From: Streptomyces gardneri
GTDB taxonomy: Bacteria > Actinomycetota > Actinomycetes > Streptomycetales > Streptomycetaceae
Assembly: GCF_006539185.1 (NCBI RefSeq)
Contig: NZ_BJMN01000042.1
Location: forward strand, 33,568-97,567
Direction of reading: 5' to 3'
Length of the DNA stretch: 64,000 bases
In this document: positions 42,180-50,100 of the stretch, in pieces
How positions within the stretch are numbered: position 1 is the stretch's first letter
How the letters are laid out: every line of letters begins with the position of its first letter
The notes under the pieces: model-generated
What the model was told of the DNA's origin: nothing
Seen by the model: only the letters and a program-made list of their open reading frames with translations
Database searches by the model: none
Made by a program: the position numbers and the translations under genes

Positions 42180-44009
42180 TCACCCGTACAGCGCCTCGAC
42201 CTCCGCCGCGTACGCCCGCTCGATCGCCTTCCGCTTCAGCTTCAGCGAAGGAGTCAGCAGCCCGTGCTCCTCGCTGAACGGATGCGCCAGGATCCGGAAC
42301 GTACGGATCGACTCCGCCTGCGACACCAGCGTGTTGGCCGCCACCACACCCCGCCGGATTTCCGTCTCCAGCGACGGATCGCGCACCAGCTCGGCCGGCG
42401 ACAGCGGCACCCGCCCCTGCATCGCGAGCCAGTGCTCCACCGCCTCCTGGTCGATCGTCACCAACGCGGCGATGTAGGGCCGGTCGTTGCCCACGACGAT
42501 GCACTGGGCGATCAGCGGATGCGCCCGCACCCGCTCCTCCAGACCCGACGGCGCGACGCTCTTGCCGCCCGAGGTCACCAGGATCTCCTTCTTCCGCCCG
42601 GTGATCGTCAGATAGCCGTCCTCGTCGAGCGACCCCAGGTCACCCGTGGCCAGCCAGCCGTCGTTGAGGACGGCGGAGGTCGACCGAGGGTCGTTCAGGT
42701 AACCGGAGAACACCTGCCCGCCGTGCAGCCACACCTCGCCGTCCTCCGCGATGTGCACCGTCGTCCCCGGGACCGGCTGCCCGACCGTGCCGTACCGCGT
42801 CCGCTCCGGCGGGTTCGCGGTGGCCGCGGCGGACGACTCGGTCAGCCCGTACCCCTCGAAGACCGTGATCCCGGCGCCCGCGAAGAACAGGCCCTGCCGG
42901 CGGGCCATCGCCGAGCCGCCCGACATCGCGTGCCGCATCCGCCCGCCCAGCGCGGCGCGGACCTTCCCGTACACCGTCTTCTCGAAGAACTGGTGCTGCA
43001 CGCGCAGCGCGGCCGACGGACCCGGGCCCGTGCCGAACGCCTTGTGCTCCAGCGCCTCTGCGTACGCGACCGCCACCTCCACGGCCTTGTCGAAGGGCGC
43101 CGCACGCCCCTCGCGCTCCGCCTTGCGCCGGGCCGCGTGGAAGACCTTCTCGAAGACGTACGGGACGGCGAGGACGAAACTCGGCCGGAACGCCGCCAGA
43201 TCCGGCAGCAGCTCCGCGGCCGCCATCACGGGCTGGTGCCCCAGCTTCACCCCGGCCCGGACCGCCGCCACCTCCACCATCCGCCCGAAGACGTGCGCCA
43301 GCGGCAGGAACAGCAGGGTCGACGCCTGCTCCCCGGGCCGGGACCGGAAGACCGGGTCCCAGCGGCCGGTCAGCATGTCCGACTCGAACATGAAGTTCGC
43401 GTGGGTGATCACACAGCCCTTCGGGCGGCCCGTCGTCCCCGAGGTGTAGATGACCGTGGCCACCGACTCGGGCGTCACCGCCCGCCGGTGCCGCTGCACG
43501 ACGTCCTCGTCGATCTCCGCGCCCGCCGCCGTCAGCTCGGCCACGGCTCCCGCCCCCGAGTCCAGCTGCCACAGGCGCTGGAGCCGGGGGAGCCGGTCGA
43601 TCACCGACCCGATCGTCATCGCGTGGTCCTCGTGCTCCACCACACACGCCGTGACCTCGGAGTCGTGCAGCATCCAGAAGACCTGCTCGGCGGAGGACGT
43701 CGGATAGATCGGCACGGGCTGCGCGCCCAGCGTCCACAGCGCGAAGTCGAAGAGCGTCCACTCGTAGCGGGTACGGGACATGATCGCGACCCGGTCGCCG
43801 AACCGCACACCCTGCGCGATCAGCCCCTTCGCGAGACCGAGGACCTCGTCCCGGAACATCGCGGACGTCACGTCCCGCCACTCCCCGTCCGGGCCCTTGC
43901 GGCCGAACGCGACCCGGTCCGGGTCGGCGAGAGCATGCTCGAACACGGCGTCCGCCAGACCGCCGACCTGAGGTGCCGCCGCGACGGGCGGCACGGTGAA
44001 CTCGCGCAC
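42180..44009 (-). CDS. Long-chain fatty-acid-CoA ligase (AMP-dependent synthetase)
   Basis: 609 residues, GTG start after GGAAGGGAG. The ATP/AMP signature is YTSGTTGRPKGC, the later motif GYGLTESSAAATANPP, then GWLATGDLGSLDEDGYLTITGRKKEILVTSGGKSVAPSGLE. These match the FadD15-type acyl-CoA synthetases that activate long-chain fatty acids for oxidation or lipid synthesis. It lies in the same orientation as the ABC transporter operon but upstream of it by 135 bp with its own promoter region. A 36-bp hairpin repeat lies 20 bp before its start. Confidence 0.92.
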   Translation of the reverse strand: MREFTVPPVAAAPQVGGLADAVFEHALADPDRVAFGRKGPDGEWRDVTSAMFRDEVLGLAKGLIAQGVRFGDRVAIMSRTRYEWTLFDFALWTLGAQPVPIYPTSSAEQVFWMLHDSEVTACVVEHEDHAMTIGSVIDRLPRLQRLWQLDSGAGAVAELTAAGAEIDEDVVQRHRRAVTPESVATVIYTSGTTGRPKGCVITHANFMFESDMLTGRWDPVFRSRPGEQASTLLFLPLAHVFGRMVEVAAVRAGVKLGHQPVMAAAELLPDLAAFRPSFVLAVPYVFEKVFHAARRKAEREGRAAPFDKAVEVAVAYAEALEHKAFGTGPGPSAALRVQHQFFEKTVYGKVRAALGGRMRHAMSGGSAMARRQGLFFAGAGITVFEGYGLTESSAAATANPPERTRYGTVGQPVPGTTVHIAEDGEVWLHGGQVFSGYLNDPRSTSAVLNDGWLATGDLGSLDEDGYLTITGRKKEILVTSGGKSVAPSGLEERVRAHPLIAQCIVVGNDRPYIAALVTIDQEAVEHWLAMQGRVPLSPAELVRDPSLETEIRRGVVAANTLVSQAESIRTFRILAHPFSEEHGLLTPSLKLKRKAIERAYAAEVEALYG

Positions 44010-44378
44010 TGGCCTGCTCTCCCTTCCTCAGGGCCTGCCCGGCGGATCAGGGTCGGGTAGGCCCTCGCCGGCTCGTCGCTCGATGGCTGAAAGGGACCGC
44101 TGTCGCGCTCCGTACGGCGCGGGTGACGGTACCCCACCCGCCTGCCCGGCGGGAGGGCCTTCACCAAGCCGGGACATTCCGCGTTCCTACAGGTCAGGGC
44201 GGGTGAGGAGACCAAGTCGCGGGTACGGCGGGTGCATTGCAGACCGCTCGGTACGTCCACCCGGCGCGAATCTCCACGGAATCTGTACCCCCTGCGCACG
44301 GAAGGGCGGTACGAAGCCGACATGGCCGATCCGAACGGGCTTCCGAAGACCCGCGCCCCGCCCCGCCCGCGCCCCGGA
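44010..44378. other. Gene-poor spacer with hairpin repeat
   Basis: 369 bp without a supported gene between the LysR 3' end and the acyl-CoA ligase start. It holds the 36-bp hairpin copy at 44030-44065 and little else. A short plus-strand frame from an ATG near 44322 is not convincing. Confidence 0.6.
44030..44065. repeat. Dispersed 36-bp hairpin, copy A
   Basis: Begins AGGGCCTGCCCGGCGGATCA and ends TAGGCCCT; 33 of 36 bases match copy B at 48891-48926. The stem pairs positions 1-14 with 23-36 apart from wobbles. Base 9/28 is C-G here and T-A in copy B. Confidence 0.8.
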
Positions 44379-45263
44379 TCAGCGCGGTCGGTGCAGGCGG
44401 TCGCCGCCCGCCAGGATCGCCTCCGCCAGCGCGTCCGCCGCCTCCTGCGTCGCACCGCCCCGCCGCCCCCGCAACAGCACGAAACCGACCTCGCCCAGCT
44501 CCGGAAGCCCCGCACGCGCCGGCACCGGGACGAGCCCCTCCGGCACCAGGCCCCGCGTGTGCGCCATCACCCCGAGCCCCGCCCGCGCCGCCGCGACGTT
44601 CGCGCTCAGGCTGGAACTCGTACACGCGATCCGCCACGCCCGGCCCTGCGCCTGCAACGCCTCCAACGCCCGCGCCCGCGTGATGCCCGGCGGCGGGAAC
44701 AGGATGAGCGGCACCGGCCGGTCCGGCTCGACCCGCAGCCCCGGCGCCCCGATCCAGATCAGCGAGTCCTGCCAGACGAGCCGCCCCTCGCTCTCCTCAC
44801 CGCCCTCGCCCCCCTCACCGCGCCGCTTCGCCAGGATCAGATCCAGCCGGCCCTGCGCCAGCCGCGCCTGGAGCGTCCCCGACAGCTCGACCGTCAGCTC
44901 CAGGTCGACCTCGGGGTGCTCGCGCCGGAAGGACTCCAGGATCTCCGGCAGCCGCGTCGTCACGAAGTCCTCCGACGCCCCGAACCGCAGCCGCCCCCGC
45001 AGCCGCGTCCCGCCGAACCACGCCGCGGCCCGCTCGTGCGCCTGGAGGATCGCGCGCGCGAAACCCAGCATCGCCTCACCGTCCTCCGTCAGCTCCACAC
45101 TGTGCGTGTCCCGCGAGAAGAGAGGACGCCCCGTCGCCTCCTCGAGGCGACGGACGTGCTGGCTGACCGTCGACTGCCGCACGCCCAGCCGCCGCGCGGC
45201 CTGCGTGAAGCTCAGCGTCTGGGCCACGGCGAGAAACGTGCGCAACTGCGTCGGTTCGTACAC
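44379..45263 (-). CDS. LysR-family transcriptional regulator
   Basis: 294 residues. The GTG at 45263 lies 6 nt after TACGGT (45270-45275 on the plus strand as ACCGTA), so a leaderless start at YEPTQLRTFLAVAQTLSFTQAARRLGVRQSTVSQHVRRLEEATGRPLF is favoured over an ATG at 45287. The effector domain has LRFGASEDFVTTRLPEILESFRREHPEVDLEL. A low-complexity EGGEGGEESEG loop interrupts the first half near residue 160. It is divergent from the bile-acid-symporter gene, its likely target. Confidence 0.88.
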   Translation of the reverse strand: MYEPTQLRTFLAVAQTLSFTQAARRLGVRQSTVSQHVRRLEEATGRPLFSRDTHSVELTEDGEAMLGFARAILQAHERAAAWFGGTRLRGRLRFGASEDFVTTRLPEILESFRREHPEVDLELTVELSGTLQARLAQGRLDLILAKRRGEGGEGGEESEGRLVWQDSLIWIGAPGLRVEPDRPVPLILFPPPGITRARALEALQAQGRAWRIACTSSSLSANVAAARAGLGVMAHTRGLVPEGLVPVPARAGLPELGEVGFVLLRGRRGGATQEAADALAEAILAGGDRLHRPR

Positions 45264-45283
45264 AGGACGACCGTACCCCTCGC

Positions 45284-45302
45284 TCATCACGGATCGCGAT
45301 GA
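45284..45302. promoter_or_regulatory. Candidate LysR box (T-N11-A type)
   Basis: TCATC, 9 nt, GATGA lies just upstream of the LysR -10 and between the two divergent starts. The dyad is short (5-bp arms), but placement over the LysR -35 suits autoregulation. Confidence 0.4.
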
Positions 45303-45387
45303 CAGTCAGAGCGCTGTACGGGATTCCCGATCACCACCCGCTGGACCAGGATGGAAGGGCACCCCGTACTCCACAGAGCTGAAGCCC

Positions 45388-46455
45388 ATGAACCGCCGCA
45401 CCCCCCTCCGCATCCCCGCACCCCGCCTGCCGTCCCGGCTCCCCGTCGACGCGTTCGTCCTGGCGCTGCTCGGCACCGTCGGCCTCGCCGCGCTGCTGCC
45501 CGCGTCCGGGGCCGCCGCCACCGTCGCGAAGGGCGCCTCTACCGCGGCCGTGGCACTGCTCTTCTTCCTCTACGGGGCCCGGCTCTCCACCCGCGAGGCA
45601 CTCGACGGCCTCCGGCACTGGCGACTCCACCTCACCGTCCTCGCCTGCACCTTCCTGCTCTTCCCGCTCCTCGGACTCGCCGCACGAGGCCTCGTCCCCA
45701 CCGTGCTCACCCCGCAGCTCTTCAGCGGACTGCTCTTCCTCTGCCTCGTGCCCTCCACCATCCAGTCCTCCATCGCCTTCACCTCCATCGCCCGCGGAAA
45801 CGTTCCCGCCGCGATCTGCGCCGGCTCCTTCTCCTCCCTCGCCGGCATCGTCCTGACCCCGCTCCTCGCCGCCCTCCTCCTCGGCGGCAGCACCGGCGGC
45901 CTCTCCGCCGACTCCCTCCTGAAGATCGTCCTCCAGCTCCTCGTGCCCTTCCTCGCCGGACAGCTCCTGCGCCGCTGGGTCGGCGGCTTCCTCGTCCGCC
46001 ACAAGAAGATCCTCGGCCGCGTCGACCGGGGCTCGATCCTCCTCGTCGTCTACACCGCCTTCAGCCAGGGCATGGTCGCCGGCGTCTGGCAGCTCGTGAC
46101 CCCGGCACGCCTCGGGCTGCTCCTCGCCGTCGAGGCCGTCCTCCTCGCCGTCATGCTGACCCTGACCTGGTACGGGGCGAAGCGCCTCGGCTTCGACCGG
46201 GCCGACCGCGTCGCCATCCAGTTCGCCGGCTCCAAGAAGAGCCTCGCGGCCGGACTTCCCATGGCCAGCGTCCTCTTCGGCGCCCACGCCTCCCTTGCCG
46301 TACTCCCGCTGATGCTCTTCCACCAGATGCAGCTGATGGTCTGCGCCGTCATCGCCAGACGCCGCTCCCACGACCCCAGGGAGCCGCTTCCGGCCACCTC
46401 CGCCCCGCACCCCGCACCCGTCGGCCGGATCACACCCCCACCCGCCCCACGATGA
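45388..46455 (+). CDS. Bile acid:sodium symporter-family transporter
   Basis: 355 residues, about 9-10 helices. The BASS/SBF-like signatures appear: LLFFLYGARLSTREALDGLRHWRLHLTVLACTFLLFPLLG and the crossing segment TSIARGNVPAAICAGSFSSLAGIVLTPLLAALLL, later FAGSKKSLAAGLPMASVLFG. Members carry organic anions such as pantoate, pyruvate or bile acids. A Pro-rich tail (about 330-355) follows the last helix. It is divergent from the LysR gene by 124 bp, and regulation by that protein is likely. Confidence 0.9.
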   Translation: MNRRTPLRIPAPRLPSRLPVDAFVLALLGTVGLAALLPASGAAATVAKGASTAAVALLFFLYGARLSTREALDGLRHWRLHLTVLACTFLLFPLLGLAARGLVPTVLTPQLFSGLLFLCLVPSTIQSSIAFTSIARGNVPAAICAGSFSSLAGIVLTPLLAALLLGGSTGGLSADSLLKIVLQLLVPFLAGQLLRRWVGGFLVRHKKILGRVDRGSILLVVYTAFSQGMVAGVWQLVTPARLGLLLAVEAVLLAVMLTLTWYGAKRLGFDRADRVAIQFAGSKKSLAAGLPMASVLFGAHASLAVLPLMLFHQMQLMVCAVIARRRSHDPREPLPATSAPHPAPVGRITPPPAPR

Positions 46456-46480
46456 TCATCCGGGCCGCTACGGTGCTCCC

Positions 46481-47002
46481 ATGCCCTCTCTCGATCCCGG
46501 CCGCACCGCACTCGTCCTCGTCGACCTGATGGAGCGGATCGTCGCGCTGCCCCTCGCCCCGCGCCCCGGCACCGACGTCCTCGCCGCCGCGGCCCGGCTC
46601 GCCGACACCTTCCGGGCCGCCGGAGCGCCCGTCGTCCACATCCGCGTCGAACGGCCGAACATCGCGACCCAGCCGCCCGGCAGCGAGCTCGTCCCCGACC
46701 TCGTCCAGGCCGGCGACCACGTCGTCGTGAAGCGCACCATCGGCGGCTTCCACGACACGGGACTCCACGCACTGCTCACCGGAGTCGGCGCCACGACCCT
46801 CGTCCTCGGCGGCATCGCCACCAACCTCGGCGTCGAGTCCACCGCCCGCGCCGCCGGCGACCTCGGCTACGACCTCGTCTTCGCCGAGGACGCCATGACC
46901 GCCCTCACCGCCGACGAACACCGGGCCTCCGTCGAGCTCGACTTCCCCCGCCTCGGCACCGTCGCACCCGTCTCGGCGATCACCCTGGACGGCCCCGCGT
47001 GA
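46481..47002 (+). CDS. Isochorismatase-like hydrolase lacking the catalytic cysteine
   Basis: 173 residues. TACGGT (46469-46474) and a 6-nt gap precede the ATG; no ribosome-binding site, so likely leaderless. Cysteine-hydrolase fold: D15 in LVLVDLMERI, K84 in VVVKRTIGGF, then GGIATNLGVESTARAAGDLGYDLVFAEDA. At the usual nucleophilic Cys position stands Gly117. PhzD-like isochorismatases also lack Cys and hydrolyse vinyl ethers, so that chemistry is possible; amidase activity is unlikely. The stop overlaps the next gene's GTG. Confidence 0.87.
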   Translation: MPSLDPGRTALVLVDLMERIVALPLAPRPGTDVLAAAARLADTFRAAGAPVVHIRVERPNIATQPPGSELVPDLVQAGDHVVVKRTIGGFHDTGLHALLTGVGATTLVLGGIATNLGVESTARAAGDLGYDLVFAEDAMTALTADEHRASVELDFPRLGTVAPVSAITLDGPA

Positions 47003-47382
47003 CCCCAGTCCCGATACGGTACGGGGCCCGCCCCTGCTCCCTCGTCGTCTGCCGCGGCTGCTGCTGCGGCGACGCCCGCAAGAACCCCGGCACCGACCAC
47101 GCGGCCCAGCTCGCCCGGCTCCGCGAGGCCGCCGCGGCCTCCGGCGGCCGACTCGCCGTCCGTACGAGCGACTGCCTCGGCCCCTGCGCCCAGGCCAACA
47201 TCATCGTCGTCCAGCCCTCCACCGAGGGCCGCAGGCGCGGCGGCCGGGCCGCCTGGATCGGCTTCACCCTCGACGACGACTGCCTCGACGACATCCTCGT
47301 CTGGACGAAGGCCGGCGGCCCCGGCATCGCCGAGCCCCCGGCCACCCTCGCCCTGCAGATGATCGACCCGCCGAAGAACTGA
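46999..47382 (+). CDS. Thioredoxin-like [2Fe-2S] ferredoxin-domain protein
   Basis: 127 residues; the GTG overlaps the isochorismatase-like stop. It carries C18-x2-C21-C22-C23 at the start and C59-L-G-P-C63 in the middle, resembling thioredoxin-like ferredoxins (C...C...CLxxC). One of the C21-C23 group plus C18 and C59/C63 would hold the cluster. Rest: RTSDCLGPCAQANIIVVQPS. It could transfer electrons, or be a metal-binding partner of the upstream protein. The pair is clearly coupled. Confidence 0.8.
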   Translation: MTPVPIRYGARPCSLVVCRGCCCGDARKNPGTDHAAQLARLREAAAASGGRLAVRTSDCLGPCAQANIIVVQPSTEGRRRGGRAAWIGFTLDDDCLDDILVWTKAGGPGIAEPPATLALQMIDPPKN

Positions 47383-47430
47383 CCCCCGCACCCACCAGCG
47401 CCGGTGCCGCACGCGGGAGGCGGCGCGGGG

Positions 47431-48402
47431 TCATCGGGCGATCGGGGCGGCACCGGTCGCGGCGACGGACAGGTCCCACAGCCGTGCGGCCGAATCCGGG
47501 TCGATGGCGTAGGCGCGGACTCCGCCATCGTCCATGGGAGCGCCGGGAGCGGAGACGCCGGCGATGTCGCAGTCCTCCAGGTAGAGGCCGCCGAGGCCGT
47601 CGAGGAGCGAGGAAGTGGCGGCCCACAGGCCGGTGGCGGCGCCCTGAGCCGGGGTCTTGAAGCCGGCGCCGATCACCCTGCCGCGCTCGTCCACCCACCC
47701 GCGGTCGATCTGCTCCTGGAGTGCCATCTCCCGCTGCAGCCCGGTGATGATCTTGCCCGGGTGGAGCGCGAACGCCCGGACGCCGTCGCCGCGGCCGAGG
47801 GCGTCGAGGTGCACGGCGAAGAGAGCGTTGGCGGTCTTGGCCTGGCCGTAGGCCAGCCACTTGTCGTAGCCGGTACGGAAGTGCGGGTCGTGCCAGCGAA
47901 TGTCGGTCAGGGTGTGGCCGGCGGAGCTGTTGACCACGACGCGAGCACCGCCGGCGGCGGCCAGGAGAGGGTAGAGCTCACAGACGAGGGCGAAGTGCCC
48001 GAAGTGGTTGGCCGTGAGCTGGCTCTCCCAGCCGGGCCCCACGTGGCGTTCGGGGGTGGCCATGACTCCGGCGACGGCCATGAGCAGGTCGATCCTGGTC
48101 AGGGAGCTGCCGATCCGTGCGGTGGCGGCGCGCACACTGTCGAGGTCCGCCAGGTCCATGGGGACGACCTCGCAGCCCTCCACGTCCGCGAGCGCGGCGC
48201 GGGCGATGTCGGGTCGGCGCGCGGGGACGACGACCCGGGCCCCGGCGGCAGCCAGGGCGCGGGTGGTCTCCAAGCCGAGTCCGGAGTAGCCCCCGGTCAC
48301 GACGGCGCTCGTGCCGGAGAGATCGAGGCCGGCGGTGATGTCCTGGGCGGTGCTGGTGGCGGAGAAGGGCGAGCCGAGCGGCTGCTGATCCGTGCTGGTC
48401 AT
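47431..48402 (-). CDS. Short-chain dehydrogenase/reductase
   Basis: 323 residues. Rossmann motif TGGYSGLGLETTRALAAAGA at 36-55 or so, the NSSAGH strand, and catalytic YGQAK. This matches retinol-dehydrogenase/light-dependent-protochlorophyllide-like SDRs common in actinomycetes. The ATG lies 7 nt after TAGCGT; its promoter has a 19-nt spacer with a perfect dyad, the mark of MerR control. The divergent gene encodes a MerR protein. NAD(P)-dependent reduction of an unknown, perhaps toxic, aldehyde or ketone is likely. Confidence 0.9.
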   Translation of the reverse strand: MTSTDQQPLGSPFSATSTAQDITAGLDLSGTSAVVTGGYSGLGLETTRALAAAGARVVVPARRPDIARAALADVEGCEVVPMDLADLDSVRAATARIGSSLTRIDLLMAVAGVMATPERHVGPGWESQLTANHFGHFALVCELYPLLAAAGGARVVVNSSAGHTLTDIRWHDPHFRTGYDKWLAYGQAKTANALFAVHLDALGRGDGVRAFALHPGKIITGLQREMALQEQIDRGWVDERGRVIGAGFKTPAQGAATGLWAATSSLLDGLGGLYLEDCDIAGVSAPGAPMDDGGVRAYAIDPDSAARLWDLSVAATGAAPIAR

Positions 48403-48409
48403 GCTCACG

Positions 48410-48440
48410 ACGCTACGATCTAGAGCGAGGTCTAGATCAA
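48410..48440 (-). promoter_or_regulatory. MerR-type promoter of the SDR gene
   Basis: On the minus strand TTGATC (48435-48440) and TAGCGT (48410-48415) are spaced by 19 nt. Within the spacer and -35 lies the perfect dyad GATCTAGA-N6-TCTAGATC (48417-48438). This is the standard geometry activated by MerR proteins. Confidence 0.75.
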
Positions 48441-48457
48441 GTCCTAGGCTGTGGTGC

Positions 48458-48928
48458 ATGGCAGCCATCGAGACTCCTGCGGAGCCACTGGCCATCGGCG
48501 AGGTGGCCGAGCGGACCGGACTCACCGTGCACGCTCTGCGCTTCTACGAGCGCGAGGGCCTGCTGGTCGGACCGATCCAACGCACGGCCGGCGGTCGGCG
48601 GCGGTACACCACCCTCGATGTCGACTGGCTCCAGATCTGCGTCAAGCTACGGGAATCCGGGATGCCGTTGGCCGACCTCAAGCGGTTCGCCGAGCTCGTG
48701 CGGCACGGCCGGGGCAACGAGGCGGAACGCCTGCGACTCCTCGATGCCCACCGGCAGCGCGTCGACGCCCAGATCCAGGCTCTGGAGGAGTGCCGCTCCG
48801 TCATCACCTGGAAGGTCGGCGTCTACGCCGAACACCTCGCCCGCGGCGAGGCCGACGGACTCTGGGCCCCGACCCCTGAGCCCCGCACCCAGGGCCTGTC
48901 CGGCGGATCAGCGTCGGATAGGCCCTAG
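48458..48928 (+). CDS. MerR-family transcriptional regulator
   Basis: 156 residues. TAGGCT (48445-48450) lies 7 nt before the ATG; likely leaderless. Winged helix IGEVAERTGLTVHALRFYEREGLLVGPIQRTAGGRRRYTTLDVDWLQICVKLRESGMPLADLKRFAELV, then a dimerisation helix and no obvious metal cysteines beyond one (C..). The last 13 codons, QGLSGGSASDRP, are encoded by a copy of the dispersed 36-bp hairpin, so the natural C-terminus has been replaced or extended. It likely activates the divergent SDR gene. Confidence 0.88.
   Translation: MAAIETPAEPLAIGEVAERTGLTVHALRFYEREGLLVGPIQRTAGGRRRYTTLDVDWLQICVKLRESGMPLADLKRFAELVRHGRGNEAERLRLLDAHRQRVDAQIQALEECRSVITWKVGVYAEHLARGEADGLWAPTPEPRTQGLSGGSASDRP
48891..48926. 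repeat. Dispersed 36-bp hairpin, copy B (in the MerR gene)
   Basis: Begins AGGGCCTGTCCGGCGGATCA and ends TAGGCCCT, 33/36 identical to copy A at 44030-44065, same orientation. It forms the end of the MerR coding region. Base pair 9/28 is T-A here and C-G in copy A, which preserves the stem. Confidence 0.8.
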
Positions 48929-48994
48929 GGGGTGTCCGGAAAGCCCCGCCTGGCCCGCGGGCAGCCGACGCTGCTTTTCCGGACACCCCCTAGG
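48924..48994. terminator. Long 19-bp hairpin after the MerR gene
   Basis: CCTAGGGGGTGTCCGGAAA (48924-48942) pairs exactly with the strand at 48976-48994 across a 33-nt loop. The left arm contains the MerR stop. It separates convergent genes and probably terminates both transcripts. Confidence 0.65.
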
Positions 48995-49028
48995 CCGGAC
49001 ACCCCCTAGGCCGGACACCCCCTAGGCC
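48981..49028. repeat. Three tandem 16-bp units before the fdhD end
   Basis: Three exact copies of GGACACCCCCTAGGCC follow each other, and a fourth, diverged partial copy runs into the fdhD stop at 49038. The first copy forms the right arm of the long hairpin. Confidence 0.9.
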
Positions 49029-49037
49029 GGACACGGC

Positions 49038-49865
49038 CTAGACGGCGATCCGGTGCTCGCCCGCGTACACGTTCATGTTCTCCCCGCGCAGGAAGCCGAC
49101 CAGCGTCAGCCCCGTCTCGGCCGCCAGGTCCACCGCGAGCGAGGACGGCGCCGACACCGCGGCGAGCACCGGGATCCCCGCCATCACCGCCTTCTGCGCC
49201 AGCTCGAACGACGCCCGCCCCGACACCAGCAGCACCGCCCGCTCCAGCGGCAGCAGCCCCTCCTGCAGCGCCCGCCCCACCAGCTTGTCCACGGCGTTGT
49301 GCCGGCCCACGTCCTCCCGTACGTCGAGCAGCTCGCCGTCCTCCGTGAACAGCGCCGCCGCGTGCAGCCCACCGGTCGAGTCGAAGACCCGCTGCGCCGC
49401 CCGCAACCGCTCCGGCAGGACGGACAGCAGCGCGGGCGCGAGCCGCACGGGAGGCGTGTCGGCGATCGGGAAGCGCGCCGTCGTGCGCACCGCGTCCAGG
49501 CTGGCCTTCCCGCACAGCCCGCACGACGACGTCGTGTAGACGTTCCGCTCGAGCGAGATGTCCGGGACGACCACGCCCGGCGCCAGCTGCACGTCCACCA
49601 CGTTGTACGTGTTCCGGCCGTCGTCCGTCGCCCCGGCGCAGTACACGATGTTCCGCACGTCCGAGGCGGCGGCCAGGACACCCTCGCTCACGAGGAAGCC
49701 CGCCGCGAGCGCGAAGTCGTCCCCCGGGGTGCGCATGGTGATGGCGATCGGCTTGCCGTTCAGCCGGATCTCCAGCGGCTCCTCCGCCACCAGGGTGTCG
49801 GGGCGCGTGTTCACCGCCCCGCCGCGGATCCGCATGACACGCCGCCGCTCGGTGACCCGTCCCAT
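49038..49865 (-). CDS. fdhD: Formate dehydrogenase accessory sulfurtransferase FdhD
   Basis: 275 residues. FdhD signatures: TLVAEEPLEIRLNGKPIAITMRTPGDDFALAAGFLVSEGV, the sulfur-relay cysteines C115 and C118 in SSCGLCGKASLD, and VGRHNAVDKLVG followed by LLVSGRASFELAQKAVMAGIPVLAAVSAPSSLAVDLAAETGLTLVGFLRG. FdhD moves sulfur from IscS to the molybdenum cofactor of formate dehydrogenases. No dehydrogenase gene lies in the window. The ATG at 49865 gives the normal family length; upstream frame extension is unlikely. Confidence 0.93.
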   Translation of the reverse strand: MGRVTERRRVMRIRGGAVNTRPDTLVAEEPLEIRLNGKPIAITMRTPGDDFALAAGFLVSEGVLAAASDVRNIVYCAGATDDGRNTYNVVDVQLAPGVVVPDISLERNVYTTSSCGLCGKASLDAVRTTARFPIADTPPVRLAPALLSVLPERLRAAQRVFDSTGGLHAAALFTEDGELLDVREDVGRHNAVDKLVGRALQEGLLPLERAVLLVSGRASFELAQKAVMAGIPVLAAVSAPSSLAVDLAAETGLTLVGFLRGENMNVYAGEHRIAV

Positions 49866-50100
49866 CGTGATCGCACTCGATTCTCTCGCGTGGAAGGCCG
49901 TGAGGCCGCGAAATCGCGACGGAAACGGCCCTGGCGGGGCCATTCTCCGTCACCCGGGACCCTTGCCCCACCCCGGCCCTTGTCATGGTCGGCCAAGCAG
50001 TACGGGTGAATGTTGGTGGTTTACGTCACCTGTTACCCATCAGTCGCTGGCAAGACTGGGGGATCCTGCCGGACGAACGAACCACCGAGGGGGTCCCGGT

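Noticed and set aside
44322..44420. Short plus-strand frame beginning MADPNGLPKTRAPP
   Set aside because: It overlaps the LysR 3' end in a shadow frame and lacks a ribosome-binding site and sequence complexity.
45287..45290. ATG/GTG at 45287-45290 as start of the LysR gene
   Set aside because: The TACGGT -10 box lies between this start and the GTG at 45263, so transcription begins downstream of it.
48981..49028. 16-bp repeats considered as iterons or a CRISPR remnant
   Set aside because: No spacers, no cas or rep genes nearby, and the units derive from the adjacent hairpin arm.
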